The translations under genes and the position numbers were made by a program. Positions 25,816 through 36,569 of a stretch of DNA of 64,000 nt are shown here, in pieces. Each line of letters starts with the position of its first letter. Positions within the stretch are counted from its first letter, which is position 1. The notes under the pieces were generated by a model that saw only the letters and a list, made by a program, of their open reading frames with translations, had not been told where the DNA came from and ran no database searches. Location: NCBI GenBank assembly GCA_964467985.1, contig CAYXTP010000010.1, positions 1 to 64,000 of the forward strand, read 5' to 3'. Origin of the DNA: GCA-2720975 sp964467985 (GTDB lineage: Bacteria > Planctomycetota > UBA1135 > GCA-002686595).

Positions 25816-27222
25816 CTACTGGCGCTCCCACTTCACCTTCCAAGGATCGCGGGTCTTTCCCATCCACTCCCGCAGACGGTCCTGCATGGAGCTGAGAATT
25901 TCTGTGTGCTCGCCACGCGTGGCGAGGTTGGTCACCTCAAGCGGATCAGCCTGCAGGTCGTACAACTCAAACTCGGGTCGCCACAGGAAGGCCTGCACTG
26001 TGCGCGGTCCGTATTCGGCATCGGGGCCATCGGAGAGGGTGCGCTGCCAGGTGGAGGAACCCCAGAGGTCGCTGGCGAACGGAAACTCCAAGGGGTGCGC
26101 GATGTTCCAGATGAGCTTGTACTGGGACGTGCGCAGCACGCGCATTGGGTAGTACATGGTCACCTCGTGAAAAGTGTGCGACGCAAATACCTCGTCGGTC
26201 CAATCCTCGGGATCCGGTCCGCTCAGCCAGCCGGCGAAGGAGCGGCCTTGCCACCTGCTGGAACGCTCCAGATCGCAGAAGTCGGCAAGCGTGGGTGCGA
26301 AGTCAAGCAGGCTCACGCATGCTGCGATCTTGCGGCCATCGGCATGTACCCCTGGGCCCTTGGCGATGAGGGCTACGCGCAACCCAGGATCGTAGACCGT
26401 GGTCTTGGCGCCGGGGAATGCGGGTCCGTGATCGGATGTGAAGATCACGAGCGTGTTGTCGGCGGCGGGGCTGGCCTCAAGAAACTGCATCAACTGCCCG
26501 AGGCCTTGATCCACGCGTTCAACGGATTCCAAGAACTGAGCCCACTCCGCTCGGGCCTGCAGCGTGTCCGGCAACCAAGCCGGGAGCTGCAGAGAATCTA
26601 GTTCAAAGGGCGCCGACTCCACCCCCTTGCGCTCCTTGTTGCCAAAGCGATCGGGCGTTCCGGGCAGATCCCCCGCCACGCCACCGCCGCGGTGAGGATC
26701 TGAAGTGCAAAAATACAAGAAGAAGGGTTCCTCCGATTCAAGATCAAAGAGGTGCTTGCACTTCCTGGCCATGTTCACCGGGTTGCGCGCCCCGGCCGCG
26801 ATGACTTCGTCAAAGGGGAAGTTCTTCTCGGGCAGGACGTGGTACTTGCCGACGCGCGCCGTGTGGTACCCGGCCTCGCTCATCACGGCGGGGAAGCTGC
26901 GGACACCATCCCGACCGATGAAGTGGTGAGCGCTGTGAGCCAGTCCGTACTGGCCATTGGAGTGGTTGTGTTCGCCGGTGAGCAGAACAGACCGACTGGG
27001 ACTGCAACTTGCTGTTGTGCAGAAGGCGTTCTCGAAGATCACTCCTTCTGCGGCCAAGCGATCCATGTTGGGAGTGTGAATGTCCGGATCGCCATAGCAG
27101 CCCGCCGCAACACCCTGATCGTCAGTCACGATCAGGATGACGTTGGGCCGCGGTGCATCCTGCGGAGAATTGGCGAGAGGAACGACTAGCGCCAGATGAA
27201 GCGCCATGGGCAGTGTGAGCAT
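25816..27222 (-). CDS. Secreted sulfatase, S1 family (N-sulfoglucosamine sulfohydrolase-like)
   Basis: The ATG at 27222 (MLTLPMALHLALVVPLANS) starts a signal peptide; the 468-residue length is typical. The metal site VILIVTDDQG, the formylglycine motif CSPSRSVLLTG and the FTSDHGPAFPGAKTTVYDPG segment are all present. This is therefore a genuine fGly sulfatase that removes sulfate esters or N-sulfates. The C-terminal half (SHTFHEVTMYYPMRVLRT) resembles heparan N-sulfatase-type members. A polysaccharide substrate is likely. It sits between a sulfatase-like lipoprotein and the Trx/TPR gene in a minus-strand operon. Confidence 0.9.
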   Translation of the reverse strand: MLTLPMALHLALVVPLANSPQDAPRPNVILIVTDDQGVAAGCYGDPDIHTPNMDRLAAEGVIFENAFCTTASCSPSRSVLLTGEHNHSNGQYGLAHSAHHFIGRDGVRSFPAVMSEAGYHTARVGKYHVLPEKNFPFDEVIAAGARNPVNMARKCKHLFDLESEEPFFLYFCTSDPHRGGGVAGDLPGTPDRFGNKERKGVESAPFELDSLQLPAWLPDTLQARAEWAQFLESVERVDQGLGQLMQFLEASPAADNTLVIFTSDHGPAFPGAKTTVYDPGLRVALIAKGPGVHADGRKIAACVSLLDFAPTLADFCDLERSSRWQGRSFAGWLSGPDPEDWTDEVFASHTFHEVTMYYPMRVLRTSQYKLIWNIAHPLEFPFASDLWGSSTWQRTLSDGPDAEYGPRTVQAFLWRPEFELYDLQADPLEVTNLATRGEHTEILSSMQDRLREWMGKTRDPWKVKWERQ

Positions 27223-27268
27223 TCGCGCACAGTACACGCATGCCCCGATTGTTGCTTGTGCCGCCGAG

Positions 27269-29440
27269 CTAGTCCTCTTCGCCGGCGCCCCCGTACCCCA
27301 TCGCATCGAGCTGCGCCTGCACGGCCGAACTGGTCTGCGCCTCCTGCCCGTGAATCAGCGGCGAGTTCAAGGTCTCGAGCAGGGTACGCAAGTCGTCGAG
27401 CAACTGTTCGGGACTTCCCAGCGTGTGCAGGTTCCGCAGCTCACCCGGGTCGCGGGCCACGTCGTAGACACGCAGCACCTGTTGATCGCGTGCGTCGAGG
27501 ATCCACTTGCGTCCGCGGTGCACGACGGCCAGGTCGAGTTGCTTCAGCCAAGGCCGTGACTGGTAACTGACGATAGGTGGTGTGTCGGACCCCCTGCAGA
27601 GGTTGCGCCCGATCCAATCGGGGTGCACCGCTATACCAGCGAGGTCCGTCAAGGTGCGCGGCAGGTCCACGAGACTTGCGGGTGAGGAGTCGTCGGTGGG
27701 CGCGAGATCGGGGGCCCGTACGACAAGTGGCACGAGGGCCTCTTCGTCCCACACACCTCGGCCGTGGCCAAACACGCCGTGCTCACCAAAGGACTCACCG
27801 TGGTCGCTCGTGAAAGCCACGACGCCCTGATCGAGAATCCCAGCGCGGGCGAGGGTCTGCAGAATGGAGCCAAAGGCGCGCCCCAAATCCGCCGACGCGC
27901 CTCGATACCAGCGTTCGTAGGCGCTGAAGACATCGTTCATGGGTCCCGTGACGGGATTCCCGCGCGGTAGGTCCTTGTAGGCACCAGCGATCGCCTGGGT
28001 CAGCTCGGGAATGGGCCTATCGAGGGGGTACTTGTCTCCCAGGCGAGCGCGTGTGGGTTCGTCCACGCGATACTCCTCGTGAGCTCGATAGCTTTGCACG
28101 AAGAGAAACAGCGGCCGCCCATCGTCTGCGTCCACTTCACGCTGCACAGCGGCCAGCATGCGCGGCACGTCCACTTCGCCTTCTTCGAACCACTCGAAAC
28201 CCTGGGCAAAACCGAAGGGCCGTCCAACGAAGCCCCCGTCGGTCAGTGCCACCGTTCGATAACCCGCCTGCTGAAAATGCTCGGCCAGGGTCCAAGCTCC
28301 TTCCGGAAGGCGGTCCTTGAACAGGCGCACAGAAACCTGTGGCGGGTAGAGTCCGCTGAACATTGCCGCGTGACTTGGCAGGGTCCAAGTAGCAGGGGCG
28401 CGGGCATTTTGGAAACGGCGTCCGGTCGCGGCGAATTCGTTGAGGGAGGGGCAGAGATCGGGATCTCCGCCCCACGCGGCGAGGTTGTCGGCACGAAAGG
28501 TGTCGGCAAGCAGCAAGACGACATCGAGTGCGTCCGACTCCGCAAGGCGGTCCTCCGGCGGACAGAGGACGGGCTTCAAGAAGGCCGTAAATCCCGCCTG
28601 CCCTCCTTGAACCTCCAGAGTCAGAGTTCCTGCCCCAGGCTCGTTCCCCAAGAAGATGTCGAGGGCCCTGGGTTGGGGAACCGAGTCAAATGACTGCGCC
28701 TCGTCCAACACTGTCCTCCCGTTCCAGGTCGCGCGGAAGCGCGCTTCGTGCTGGGGATCGCCAACAGCCAGGATGCGCGTGCGCAGGCTCGTAGCCGCCT
28801 CGATCTCCAACTCGAAACTCGCGCTTTGTGAGGAGAGCAGGGGCACTCCCTCCACCGAGTAAGGACCCAACTCCACTCGCCAGGCCCCACTCTGACCGGA
28901 CCCTAGATCGAGCGTCTCGCTCAGCCTGAACAGGTCGGGCGGAGCGGCGGAATCCTCACTCAACAAGTAGACCCATGGGCCTGCCAGCAAGAAGGCTGGC
29001 CGCGCTTTGATCTGACCCAGTAGCGAGTGCAAGTCCGCATCGAGAGCGACACCTTGCAGCGCAACTTGCTGGTGCTGATCGGAAACGGGCAGTAGGTGCT
29101 GCCGGATTTCCCGAGGAATGCCTTGCGGCGAGTGCCCCACTAATTCGGAATCAGCCCCTAGCGCCAGACCAGCGAAAGGACGGGCGGCGCGCCAGACGTT
29201 GGAGCCCATCGACTCCCAAGATCGCGGCGTCAATTCAACGGAAAAGCGAGCCCCTTCGGCCTCATTCGAAGTGATGGTCACCGGCCGGCCCTGCCACTCG
29301 AGGTCCTTGAGGTCATTCAAGGGCGGGGGAGAAAAGCCCAGGGCCAAGCGCTGATGTACTTGCCCCTGTGAATCGCTTCCACACGCCGCCAGACATGTGG
29401 CAAGACCGATCAGACAGAGCGTTCGAGAGGAATGGCCCAT
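27269..29440 (-). CDS. Sulfatase-fold lipoprotein with Thr at the nucleophile position
   Basis: The ATG at 29440 gives MGHSSRTLCLIGLATCLAAC, a signal peptide with lipobox LAAC; the product is 723 residues. Residues 1-300 form a beta-rich accessory domain. The alkaline phosphatase-superfamily domain begins near 310 (DVVLLLADTFRADNLAAWGG), continues with ATWTLPSHAAMFSGLYPP and FTSDHGESFGEHG. The formylglycine Cys is replaced by Thr (TLPSH for CxPSR), so it is probably not a sulfatase. Thr in this position is the nucleophile of LtaS/EptA-type phosphotransferases. This may be a phosphodiester or phospho-transferring enzyme, or an inactive binding protein. Confidence 0.8.
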   Translation of the reverse strand: MGHSSRTLCLIGLATCLAACGSDSQGQVHQRLALGFSPPPLNDLKDLEWQGRPVTITSNEAEGARFSVELTPRSWESMGSNVWRAARPFAGLALGADSELVGHSPQGIPREIRQHLLPVSDQHQQVALQGVALDADLHSLLGQIKARPAFLLAGPWVYLLSEDSAAPPDLFRLSETLDLGSGQSGAWRVELGPYSVEGVPLLSSQSASFELEIEAATSLRTRILAVGDPQHEARFRATWNGRTVLDEAQSFDSVPQPRALDIFLGNEPGAGTLTLEVQGGQAGFTAFLKPVLCPPEDRLAESDALDVVLLLADTFRADNLAAWGGDPDLCPSLNEFAATGRRFQNARAPATWTLPSHAAMFSGLYPPQVSVRLFKDRLPEGAWTLAEHFQQAGYRTVALTDGGFVGRPFGFAQGFEWFEEGEVDVPRMLAAVQREVDADDGRPLFLFVQSYRAHEEYRVDEPTRARLGDKYPLDRPIPELTQAIAGAYKDLPRGNPVTGPMNDVFSAYERWYRGASADLGRAFGSILQTLARAGILDQGVVAFTSDHGESFGEHGVFGHGRGVWDEEALVPLVVRAPDLAPTDDSSPASLVDLPRTLTDLAGIAVHPDWIGRNLCRGSDTPPIVSYQSRPWLKQLDLAVVHRGRKWILDARDQQVLRVYDVARDPGELRNLHTLGSPEQLLDDLRTLLETLNSPLIHGQEAQTSSAVQAQLDAMGYGGAGEED

Positions 29441-29483
29441 GAGGTTGTGAGTGTAGCAGCGCAAGACCGCACACCCCACGCGC

Positions 29484-30257
29484 CTATTGACCGCGACTCG
29501 GCTGAGTTCTCTCACGCCAGTAGCGATGCTGCTCGAGGGCGGCTTGCGCGGCAGCCTCGTCACCCAGGCGTGCGCAGACCTTCGACAACTTGTAGAAGGC
29601 CTCGTAGTGGGGATAGAGCTTGACGCACTCCTCCAGTCGCGCTCGGGCGGGGCCGAGCTCATCGCGGGCCAGATGCAAGTCGGCCAGGTGAGCGAGCACC
29701 TTGGCTTTCTCTCGGGGAGTATCGAACCGCTCCAGGGCCGTGATCAGGCGTGCCTCGCAGGAGACCAGTTGGCCTTCTTCGAAGTCGAGCAGGGCCAACC
29801 GGAAAGGACTGTCCCCCCCTTCCGGATACAACAGGCCGTCAGCCTCGTAGGCCCTGCGCGCTTCTTTCAAGTGGCCGGACTCTTGCAAGCAACGCCCGAA
29901 GAGGAAGAACACCTGGCGCGCCTTGGGGTAGGTCGGGCCCGCTGCCAAGGCCCTCTCGAGCCATGGCAAGGCCAGGGCGAAGTGCCCCTGTTTGTGGTGC
30001 ATCCAGCCGAGGAGGAATGCGGCCTCACCGGCGGCCTCAGACTGCCACCAGCGCTCGAGTTCCGCTTGGGCTGATTTCCACCGCGCCTGACCCAGCAGCA
30101 AGCGAATCGCGGCCGCACGCTCGTCTACTGACTTGGCCGGTGGGTCCTCGGATTGAAAACGCGGCAGCGCAGCGTCCAGGCGCTGGATAGAGCCATCGGT
30201 CGCGGGAGCGCACGCCGCGAGAAGCATGAGTCCTTGCCAACATGCCAATCGGTTCAT
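29484..30257 (-). CDS. TPR-repeat lipoprotein
   Basis: The 257-residue product has a signal peptide with lipobox LLAAC (MNRLACWQGLMLLAACAP). At least four TPR-like repeats cover residues 55-250, for example FLLGWMHHKQGHFALALPWL and LHLARDELGPARARLEECVK. The start overlaps the stop of the FG-GAP/ASPIC gene (ATGA), so the two are coupled. TPR lipoproteins beside CRTAC1-like proteins are a recurring planctomycete arrangement. Likely a protein-interaction scaffold in the envelope. Confidence 0.85.
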   Translation of the reverse strand: MNRLACWQGLMLLAACAPATDGSIQRLDAALPRFQSEDPPAKSVDERAAAIRLLLGQARWKSAQAELERWWQSEAAGEAAFLLGWMHHKQGHFALALPWLERALAAGPTYPKARQVFFLFGRCLQESGHLKEARRAYEADGLLYPEGGDSPFRLALLDFEEGQLVSCEARLITALERFDTPREKAKVLAHLADLHLARDELGPARARLEECVKLYPHYEAFYKLSKVCARLGDEAAAQAALEQHRYWRERTQPSRGQ

Positions 30258-31918
30258 CGCGCAGGCTCCCTGTGCAGGACGTGAACCTGGTTTGCCGCCA
30301 AGTCAGCAAAGAGCTGACGTCGCCCGTCCGGCCAAAGGACTTCGACGGCATGGGAACCCGAGTCTGCGCCCAAGCCGAAGTGTGCGCGGGCAGGCGATGC
30401 ACCCTGGTAGGACATGCCGCCTACCAGCCAGCGCGTCTGTTCAACGCGGGATCCCTTCTCTGGATCCAAGACCAAGCGCGCGCCCAGGCCTCCTCGATTG
30501 GTGGCGCCCTCTCTGTCGTCGATCAGTTGCACGATCATCCAGTTGCCACGCCGCGCGTCGTTGCGCAGCAGCCGCAAAGGCCCGTTGGATTCGGCCACCA
30601 AAATGTCGAGGTCGCCATCCCCGTCCAGATCCCCAAAGGCTGCCCCTCGATCGCAGTGGCTCTCCCTGAGCCAACCTGCGTCGCAAGCCGGGTTCACCCG
30701 CACGAATCGTTGGTCCACGCGTTCGTGAAGCAGGGGTTGCTGGCTGTGTTGCCAGCCCATGGACTCGGTAGTGGTCCGTGCATACACGTGGCCGTTGAAC
30801 ACCAACAGCTCCTCGCTCCCGTTTAGGTCCAGGTCCAGGAACGCGCAGGCCCAGCCGAGGGAGGCCATGCTCTCCAGGGCCAGGCCCATGCGCCGGCTGC
30901 GGTCTTCGAAACGCCCCGCGCCGAGGTTCACGTGCAGGGTATTGGGATCGGCCATGAAGTTCGTGCTGAACACGTCTGGCAAGCGGTCGCCATTTACATC
31001 TCCAATCGCTATCCCCATGGTCGCTTGCCCCCATCCATTCTCGTCCAGACCAATTCCCGATGACTGGCCTTCGTCTTCGAAGCGACCAGCGGGGTCCCGG
31101 CGGAAGAGGAAGTTGGCTTGGGAATCATTACCGACGATCACTTCGTTCACTCCGTCCCCATCCACGTCGATGATGCTGACGCCCAAGCCGTAGGAGGCGG
31201 GCACGTCTCGAAAGCCCCACAGGGCGCTGACCTCGCGGAACTCCCCTGCGCCCAAGTTTTCATAGACCTCGTCTGGTTCGGCAGGCAGGCCGACCGGACC
31301 TCCGAAGACGTCTGCGCCGCGGAAGCGCGTGGGCTCGGGCGGCGAACCGGGATCGAAGACGACGTAGTTGGCGACGTACAAGTCCAGGTCCCCGTCACCA
31401 TCCAGGTCTCCCCAACAGGCAGCTGTGCTCCAATGGCTGGCTTCGAAGCCGGCGTCCGGTCCCAGGTGTTCGAAACGGCCATCTCCTAGGGAACGCAAGA
31501 AAACGTTTGTGCCCCAACAGGTGACAAACACGTCCTCGAAACCGTCCCCATCCACATCGGCAACCGCACAGCCAAAGCACCACGCGCGCAAGTTCAAGGC
31601 GCCTGACTGCGTGCGGTCGATGAACTTCATGCTCCCTTGATTTTCGAAGTAGCGCGCACCGGGGCCCAGAGTGGGACTCTCGAGAGTCGCTCCGTTGGGG
31701 ACCAACACGTCTAGATCCCCGTCTGCGTCACTATCGAAGAGGGCCAGCGACCCGCCCTTGACTTCCAACAACTGGCTCGCGGGCGTGCGGCCCGAGGTCA
31801 AGGTCATTTCCAAACCGGCCTCACGCGTGACGTCCGTCATGGGGAACCTCTCTGCTTCGGAACAGGCCGCCAGAGCCAGTCCGGTCCCACACAGCACGCT
31901 TCCGATCAGCCCCCTCAT
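30254..31918 (-). CDS. FG-GAP/VCBS and UnbV/ASPIC (CRTAC1-like) lipoprotein
   Basis: The signal peptide ends in lipobox LALAAC. The 554-residue protein has at least six VCBS/FG-GAP repeats with calcium-type loops (DSDADGDLDVLV, DVDGDGFEDVFV, DLDGDGDLDLYV, DVDGDGVNEVIV, DVNGDRLPDVFS, DLDGDGDLDILV), which build a beta-propeller. The last 100 residues match the UnbV/ASPIC domain (NRGGLGARLVL, SYQGASPARAHFGLG, VEVLWPDGR). The family is extracellular and probably Ca-binding; its role is unknown. The start overlaps the transporter stop and the stop overlaps the TPR gene start, both as ATGA. Confidence 0.92.
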   Translation of the reverse strand: MRGLIGSVLCGTGLALAACSEAERFPMTDVTREAGLEMTLTSGRTPASQLLEVKGGSLALFDSDADGDLDVLVPNGATLESPTLGPGARYFENQGSMKFIDRTQSGALNLRAWCFGCAVADVDGDGFEDVFVTCWGTNVFLRSLGDGRFEHLGPDAGFEASHWSTAACWGDLDGDGDLDLYVANYVVFDPGSPPEPTRFRGADVFGGPVGLPAEPDEVYENLGAGEFREVSALWGFRDVPASYGLGVSIIDVDGDGVNEVIVGNDSQANFLFRRDPAGRFEDEGQSSGIGLDENGWGQATMGIAIGDVNGDRLPDVFSTNFMADPNTLHVNLGAGRFEDRSRRMGLALESMASLGWACAFLDLDLNGSEELLVFNGHVYARTTTESMGWQHSQQPLLHERVDQRFVRVNPACDAGWLRESHCDRGAAFGDLDGDGDLDILVAESNGPLRLLRNDARRGNWMIVQLIDDREGATNRGGLGARLVLDPEKGSRVEQTRWLVGGMSYQGASPARAHFGLGADSGSHAVEVLWPDGRRQLFADLAANQVHVLHREPAR

Positions 31919-33228
31919 TTCTTGACCGGCCCGCAGCGCATGAAGTAGAGGAGCGCGACGATGAGAGACGCACAGCCTCCTACGCTCATGAAGTAGGTGA
32001 GCTGATTGAAGAACTCGAGCCTAGAAATGTCAGCCGCGAAGTACTCCTTGTAGAGCAGCAGACCCACGGTGCCGGTGTAGCCCACTGCATCGGTGAGGTA
32101 GATCGCGAAGACGGCCGTTCCGGCAAAACGCGTGTAGGCCAGCAGGCGATCGAACAAGACTGAGCCGAAGGGCACGTAGGTCAGGTAGGCACCTAGCCCG
32201 ACCAGGGTCATCCATGTGATCGGATCGACCCACCCTCGACTGAGCATCCAGGTAGACACTCCCATCAGAACTTGGCCGACAATCATGATTGCAAAGGCGA
32301 ACATCAGGCCTAGACGATTGTCGCGTACCAGGGACAGCAAAGAGAGTGCGATGAGCATGCCAAACGCGATCGGCAATTCGGTTTGTGTGAACATGCCAGC
32401 CCGTTCACCTAGTCCCAGGTCGGTCAGAATCTCGATCCCGTAGTTGTCTCGGTAGTCGCGGTAGGCCGTCAAGAAGAAGTACATGCCCGTTAGCAGGCCC
32501 ATACCCAAGCCGAATTCGCGCAGAAAAGCCCAGCGGTCCTCTGAGTCCATGCGCGAACGCAACGAGCGTTCCTCGCGGTCCGCCGTCGTGGGTGCGGGCA
32601 TTTGGGACAGCATCCACACTGCCGACAGGAACGGCAGCAGAAATAGAGCCCCAGTAGCGAACGGCATCCAGTAGTCCGTCACTCCCCAGGATGTCATCAG
32701 GTAACGCCCGACGTCTTTCACAACACCGCTGGCCACGATGTAGGAACAGGACATGCCCGCCAACATGAACTCCGACGTTCGGCGGCCCTCTAGGTATAAG
32801 ACGATGGTGCCCCAGACCATGCCGAGGGGTAGGCCGTTGGCGAAGATGGCCAGGACCTTGAGGGAACCGGGCAGAACGGCGAACAGCAGCAGCGAGAGCC
32901 AGGCGGCGAAGATCAGGCTCACGAGCAAGCGCGCGCGGCCCTTCACTCCGGTTTCACTGCAGACCCGCATGCCCACGTACTTCGAGATCGTGTAGCCGAT
33001 GACCTGGGCGATCACATAGACGGTCTTCACATCCGTCTCTTTGCCCATGAACTGCATGCCCTCGTACGTCGCCGCCGCGAAGGGCTTGCGGAAGGCGTAC
33101 ATGCAGAAGTAGGTGGTGAATCCCGCAGCGATGGCGTAGAGGCTTAGGGCCCCGGGGTTCAGCCGACCGAGACGCGCTCGGAGGGCCGAAGCAGGCCGCT
33201 CAGGCTCGCCGGTGTGCTGGGAGTTCAT
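31915..33228 (-). CDS. MFS-type membrane protein, DUF5690 family
   Basis: The 437-residue protein has about 12 transmembrane helices. It opens with LSLYAIAAGFTTYFCMYAFRKPFAAATYEG and ends with the segment VGLGAYLTYVPFGSVLFDRLLAYTRF, characteristic of DUF5690 proteins known from Bacteroidota and Planctomycetota. The substrate is unknown; the fold suggests a transporter for a small solute. It heads the minus-strand run and overlaps the ASPIC gene by 4 nt. Confidence 0.88.
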   Translation of the reverse strand: MNSQHTGEPERPASALRARLGRLNPGALSLYAIAAGFTTYFCMYAFRKPFAAATYEGMQFMGKETDVKTVYVIAQVIGYTISKYVGMRVCSETGVKGRARLLVSLIFAAWLSLLLFAVLPGSLKVLAIFANGLPLGMVWGTIVLYLEGRRTSEFMLAGMSCSYIVASGVVKDVGRYLMTSWGVTDYWMPFATGALFLLPFLSAVWMLSQMPAPTTADREERSLRSRMDSEDRWAFLREFGLGMGLLTGMYFFLTAYRDYRDNYGIEILTDLGLGERAGMFTQTELPIAFGMLIALSLLSLVRDNRLGLMFAFAIMIVGQVLMGVSTWMLSRGWVDPITWMTLVGLGAYLTYVPFGSVLFDRLLAYTRFAGTAVFAIYLTDAVGYTGTVGLLLYKEYFAADISRLEFFNQLTYFMSVGGCASLIVALLYFMRCGPVKK

Positions 33229-33263
33229 GGGACGTCCAGTCTAGCCCGATCGCCCATGGACCT

Positions 33264-33281
33264 TTGCCCTTGTACGGGCAA
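33264..33281. promoter_or_regulatory. Inverted repeat TTGCCC-N6-GGGCAA, candidate operator
   Basis: A perfect 6-6-6 inverted repeat starts 36 bp upstream of the DUF5690 gene (33228) in the 249-bp divergent region shared with the DUF1800 gene at 33478. The geometry matches a dimeric regulator site, and repeats of this form are common in such regulators. It could be chance, and no regulator gene lies next to it. Confidence 0.35.
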
Positions 33282-33477
33282 TCGACGGGACCGCGGCCGC
33301 TTTGACACCACCATTTCGTTCCCACGCCCGTTGGGGTGACTAGTACAGAAGGCGTCCCCCATCCCCTCCTGGGCCTGCTCTTCGAGCTATCCGAGAGAGT
33401 CTGCCCGCCAACCCGACGGCAACGCTAAACTGCCCCCCCGCCATTGACTTCCTACGCACTTCGCAAGCTCCCGCATC

Positions 33478-35031
<1,554 letters not shown>

Positions 35032-35061
35032 AGCGCGCACTCCCACCACGGATCTATTGCC

Positions 35062-36369
35062 ATGACTCTCAACTCCATCAGCCGTCGCCGCCTGCTCCAG
35101 ACAACGGGTGTCGGTCTAGCTAGCCTGCCCCTGGCTTCACTCGACAGCGTCAGTGCCGCCTGCCTGGCACCCAAGGGCAAGGACGACCCTCTTCCCGCAG
35201 TGGTCAGCATCTTCCTGCGGGGTGGCGCCGACGCCATGAACATCGTCGTGCCCTACGGCACCAAACGCTATTACGACATCCGGCCTACCCTTGCCATCGC
35301 GCCGCCCAAGAGCGACGGTGGTGCGCTCAAACTGGACAAGCAGTTTGGTCTGCACCCGGCCTTGTCGGACTTGATGCCGTTCTGGGAAGCCGAACAGCTC
35401 GCGCCGATCGTGTGTGTGGGCTCGCCGCACTCCACGCGCAGCCATTTCGACGCCCAAGACTTCATGGAGCGCGCGGCGCCCGGGCTGCGCACGATCCACG
35501 ACGGCTGGCTGAACCGCTACCTGGCCCTCTCTCACGACGCGCGCAAGCCGCGCCGTGGCGAAGTCGAGAAGGCCAACATCCTGCGGGCCCTCGCCATGCA
35601 GGGATTGTTGCCGCGCTCTCTGCGGGGTCCGCACGCAGTGCTGGCCGTGCCTTCGAGGCGCGTGCTCAATGACGACGACACGCTCGCCATGTTCGGGCCG
35701 CTGTACGGAACCATGGAAGATGATGGCATGGACATGGGCGAGGTCTCGCGCGCTGAGACCAAGGGCGGGATCGTGTACGAGACCGGGCGCAACACGATGG
35801 CCACGATGAAGCGCTTCCGCGAACTCGTTGAGAGTTCGGATGGCCCGGATGGGGTGACTTACCCTGGAGGTTCTCTGGGAGACAAGCTCAAGGATGTGGC
35901 TCGGGTGATTCGCGCCAACGAGGGACTCGAAGTCGCGGCACTAGACATTGGAGGCTGGGACACGCACTCCAGCCAGGGCGGGAGCGAGGGCAACATGGCC
36001 AACCGACTGGCGAACTTGGGCGGCTCGTTGGCCGCATTCATGAAGGACCTGGGCCCGCACCTCGAAAACACGACGGTCATGGTCATGACTGAGTTCGGAC
36101 GCACCTGCCGCGAGAACGGCAACTACGGAACTGACCATGGTCACGGCGGCATGATGCTTGTGATGGGCGGCGGCGTGAAAGGCGGCAAGGTGCTCGGCAA
36201 GTGGAAGGGGCTGGAAGATGACGCCCTGTACCAGGCCCGGGACCTTGACGTGACCACAGACTTCCGCGACGTGTTCAACGAGGTCCTGACGAAGCACATG
36301 AACTTCGAGTTACCTCGCGACTTCTTCCCCGGATACAAGCCTGGCAAGCTGAAAGGGTTGATGAGCTAG
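35062..36369 (+). CDS. DUF1501 family protein, Tat signal
   Basis: The 435-residue protein starts with a Tat-type leader (ISRRRLLQTTGVGLASLPLA). It carries family motifs VVSIFLRGGADAMNIVVPYG, FDAQDFMERA, DIGGWDTHSSQGG, VMTEFGRTCREN and GTDHGHGGMMLVMGG, giving the alkaline phosphatase-like fold. It sits 30 bp after the DUF1800 gene. The biochemical function of the pair is unknown. Confidence 0.95.
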   Translation: MTLNSISRRRLLQTTGVGLASLPLASLDSVSAACLAPKGKDDPLPAVVSIFLRGGADAMNIVVPYGTKRYYDIRPTLAIAPPKSDGGALKLDKQFGLHPALSDLMPFWEAEQLAPIVCVGSPHSTRSHFDAQDFMERAAPGLRTIHDGWLNRYLALSHDARKPRRGEVEKANILRALAMQGLLPRSLRGPHAVLAVPSRRVLNDDDTLAMFGPLYGTMEDDGMDMGEVSRAETKGGIVYETGRNTMATMKRFRELVESSDGPDGVTYPGGSLGDKLKDVARVIRANEGLEVAALDIGGWDTHSSQGGSEGNMANRLANLGGSLAAFMKDLGPHLENTTVMVMTEFGRTCRENGNYGTDHGHGGMMLVMGGGVKGGKVLGKWKGLEDDALYQARDLDVTTDFRDVFNEVLTKHMNFELPRDFFPGYKPGKLKGLMS

Positions 36370-36419
36370 GCGCCCAGCCGAGGGGCCAGGATATGGCCAG
36401 AACACCTGCGGGCGTGGAT

Positions 36420-36441
36420 CCCAGGACTCGCTGAGTCTGGG
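36420..36441 (+). terminator. Stem-loop downstream of DUF1501, weak terminator candidate
   Basis: CCCAG-ACTC pairs with GAGT-CTGGG around a GCT loop with one bulged G. It lies 51 bp after the stop at 36369. There is no T-run after it, so Rho-independent termination is doubtful. Confidence 0.3.
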
Positions 36442-36569
36442 GGAACCGATTCGTTGCCCCGCTCGTCGGACTTATCTGGCAACCTTCTCGTGCCGCCTGG
36501 GTCGATCCCAGGAACTCGCGCAGTCTTTTCTCTTGGTCCTATCCAGGGCCGCCACAGATCCCCAATCCC

